DNA from: Roseburia sp. 1XD42-34
GTDB taxonomy: Bacteria; Bacillota; Bacilli; Bacillales; Amphibacillaceae
Assembly (NCBI RefSeq): GCF_009917385.1
Contig: NZ_QWLJ01000010.1
Location: 87,361-151,360, forward strand
Direction of reading: 5' to 3'
Length of the DNA stretch: 64,000 nucleotides
The notes under the pieces were generated by a model. The model ran no database searches. It was not told the origin of the DNA and saw nothing but the letters and a program-made list of their open reading frames with translations. This document shows, piece after piece, positions 63,225-64,000 of this stretch. Within the stretch, counting starts at the first letter, position 1. Every line of letters begins with the position of its first letter. The position numbers and the translations under genes were made by a program.

Positions 63225-64000
63225 AGAGTGTAAAAAGTTTTGTGTAAATGGATATACTTTCCAATAAGGAGATGATCATTTATGCAAGACTTTTTTCATG
63301 ACAAAACCATTAAAGACTTGGTAAAAGAATGTCGTACTGTAGAAGATGTCCAAGAGATGATGAAACTTTTATTTAAAGATACTATTCAACGGGTATTTGA
63401 AGCTGAATTAGAGGATGAACTGGGTTATCAGAAACATAGTATCACTGGCAATAAACACTGGAAATAGCCGAAATGGGTATAGTAAGAAAACGGTAAAATC
63501 TAAATACGGGGATACCGAATTGAATATTCCAAGAGACCGAAATGGTGACTATGAACCAAAGATTATTAAGAAGTATGAAACGACTATCAATGGAATAGAA
63601 GACCAAATACTGGGACTTTATGCAAAGGGAATGTCAACAAGAGATATCGAAAGCCAAATGCAGGATTTATATGGGCTTGATATTTCTCCGACCATGGTTA
63701 GTAAAGTAACCGATAAGATTATGCCTCTCGTCAAAGAGTGGCAATCACGCCCTCTTCATCGGGTTTATCCAATTGTTTATTTGGACGCCATCCACTTTAA
63801 AGTACGAGATGGAAATAGGATTGTAAATAAAGCTGCATACAGTGTTTTAGGAATTAATATGGATGGTCAAAAAGAGATACTCGGCATTTGGATAGGAGAA
63901 AATGAAAGTGCTAGTTTTTGGTTGGGCGTATGCACAGATCTTAAAAATAGAGGTGTAGAAGATATTTTAATTGCATGTAAAGACGGGCTTTCAGGCTTTT
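63225..64000 (+). mobile_element. IS256-family insertion sequence, left part
   Basis: Starts AGAGTGTAAAAAGTTTTGTG, a typical IS256-type terminal repeat, followed by the transposase gene 57 nt later and running off the window. The host sequence on the left is a family A repeat. Confidence 0.8.
63282..64000 (+). pseudogene. IS256-family transposase, frameshifted and incomplete
   Basis: Mutator-type DDE transposase. The first frame (ATG 63282, after AAGGAG) gives the N-terminus FHDKTIKDLVKECRTVEDVQ to FEAELEDELGYQKH, then stops at 63465-63467. A +1 frame continues RNGYSKKTVKSKYGDTEL, IPRDRNGDYEPKIIKKYE, LYAKGMSTRDIESQMQDLYG, then YPIVYLDAIHFKVRDG with the first catalytic Asp, then ILGIWIGENESASFWLGV. 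The shift coincides with a 13-bp imperfect duplication (ACTGGCAATAAAC / ACTGGAAATAGCC). The end is cut by the window. Confidence 0.9.

Overview
The window looks like a chromosomal segment of a low-GC, Gram-positive, spore-forming Bacillaceae, probably of the Virgibacillus/Oceanobacillus/Lentibacillus type. Supporting signs are strong GGAGG ribosome binding sites with many TTG and GTG starts, a tyrosyl-tRNA T-box leader, an FMN riboswitch, a Spo0E-like protein, a HemAT globin sensor, and homologues of the B. subtilis Yrk, Ysf, Mmg, YhfK, YoaS/YozG and YfmR proteins. The genus is inferred from gene content only. No rRNA, tRNA or CRISPR array was seen.

Layout. 1-6.2 kb: 5' remnant of a group IIC intron behind a terminator, a secreted DUF2599-like protein, a tRNA-dihydrouridine synthase, a YoaS/YozG-like pair, a membrane-anchored protein and a YhfK-like NAD(P)-binding protein. 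6.5-8.1 kb: T-box leader and tyrS. 8.8-12.1 kb: PadR/HAAS-VanZ cluster with a frameshifted second VanZ gene, then DUF6176, DUF4177 and MazG-like proteins. 12.1-14.3 kb: decayed genes, Mn-catalase and a DUF2642 protein. 14.5-17.7 kb: LysR regulator divergent from malate synthase G. 18-23.6 kb: membrane proteins, MFS transporter, a macrodomain gene flanked by direct repeats and an AadA-like nucleotidyltransferase. 23.9-28.4 kb: LysR regulator divergent from a methylcitrate-cycle operon (prpC-prpD-prpB). 29.3-34.3 kb: LevR-type sigma-54 activator, a textbook -24/-12 promoter and a Lac/cellobiose-family PTS operon headed by an unknown small membrane protein. 34.5-43.4 kb: ClbS/DfsB-like protein, a second PadR/HAAS pair, ANT(6)-like enzyme, decayed kinase, MccF-like S66 peptidase, aldehyde dehydrogenase and P1 peptidase. 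43.6-48.6 kb: lipoprotein, CdaR-type regulator and glycolate oxidase subunits GlcD/GlcF (ysfBCD-like). 49.2-55.7 kb: CstR-controlled persulfide/sulfane-sulfur cluster (rhodaneses, DsrE-like proteins, TusA, TauE, rhodanese-metallo-beta-lactamase persulfide dioxygenase). 56.3-57.6 kb: HemAT. 57.7-60.2 kb: FMN riboswitch and ribE-ribB-ribH. 60.7-62.8 kb: small membrane protein and a YfmR-like ABC-F ATPase. 63.2-64 kb: frameshifted IS256-family transposase running off the end.

How genes connect. Glycolate oxidase makes glyoxylate, which malate synthase G (28 kb away) condenses with acetyl-CoA. The methylcitrate genes handle propionyl-CoA. In the sulfur cluster, CstR operators sit inside or near the promoters, sulfur carriers pass sulfane sulfur between proteins, and the persulfide dioxygenase and TauE permease dispose of it.

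The most unusual content is non-coding. Family A is a roughly 265-nt intergenic repeat found in 13 full or partial copies, all in the same (+) orientation whatever the direction of the flanking genes. Family B is a roughly 180-nt structured repeat with four clear and several decayed copies, also all on +, resembling orphan HEARO/IscB-associated omega RNA. Two B copies bracket a tusA gene inside the sulfur cluster. Orientations, counts and family names come from reading by eye; no alignment or database search was run.
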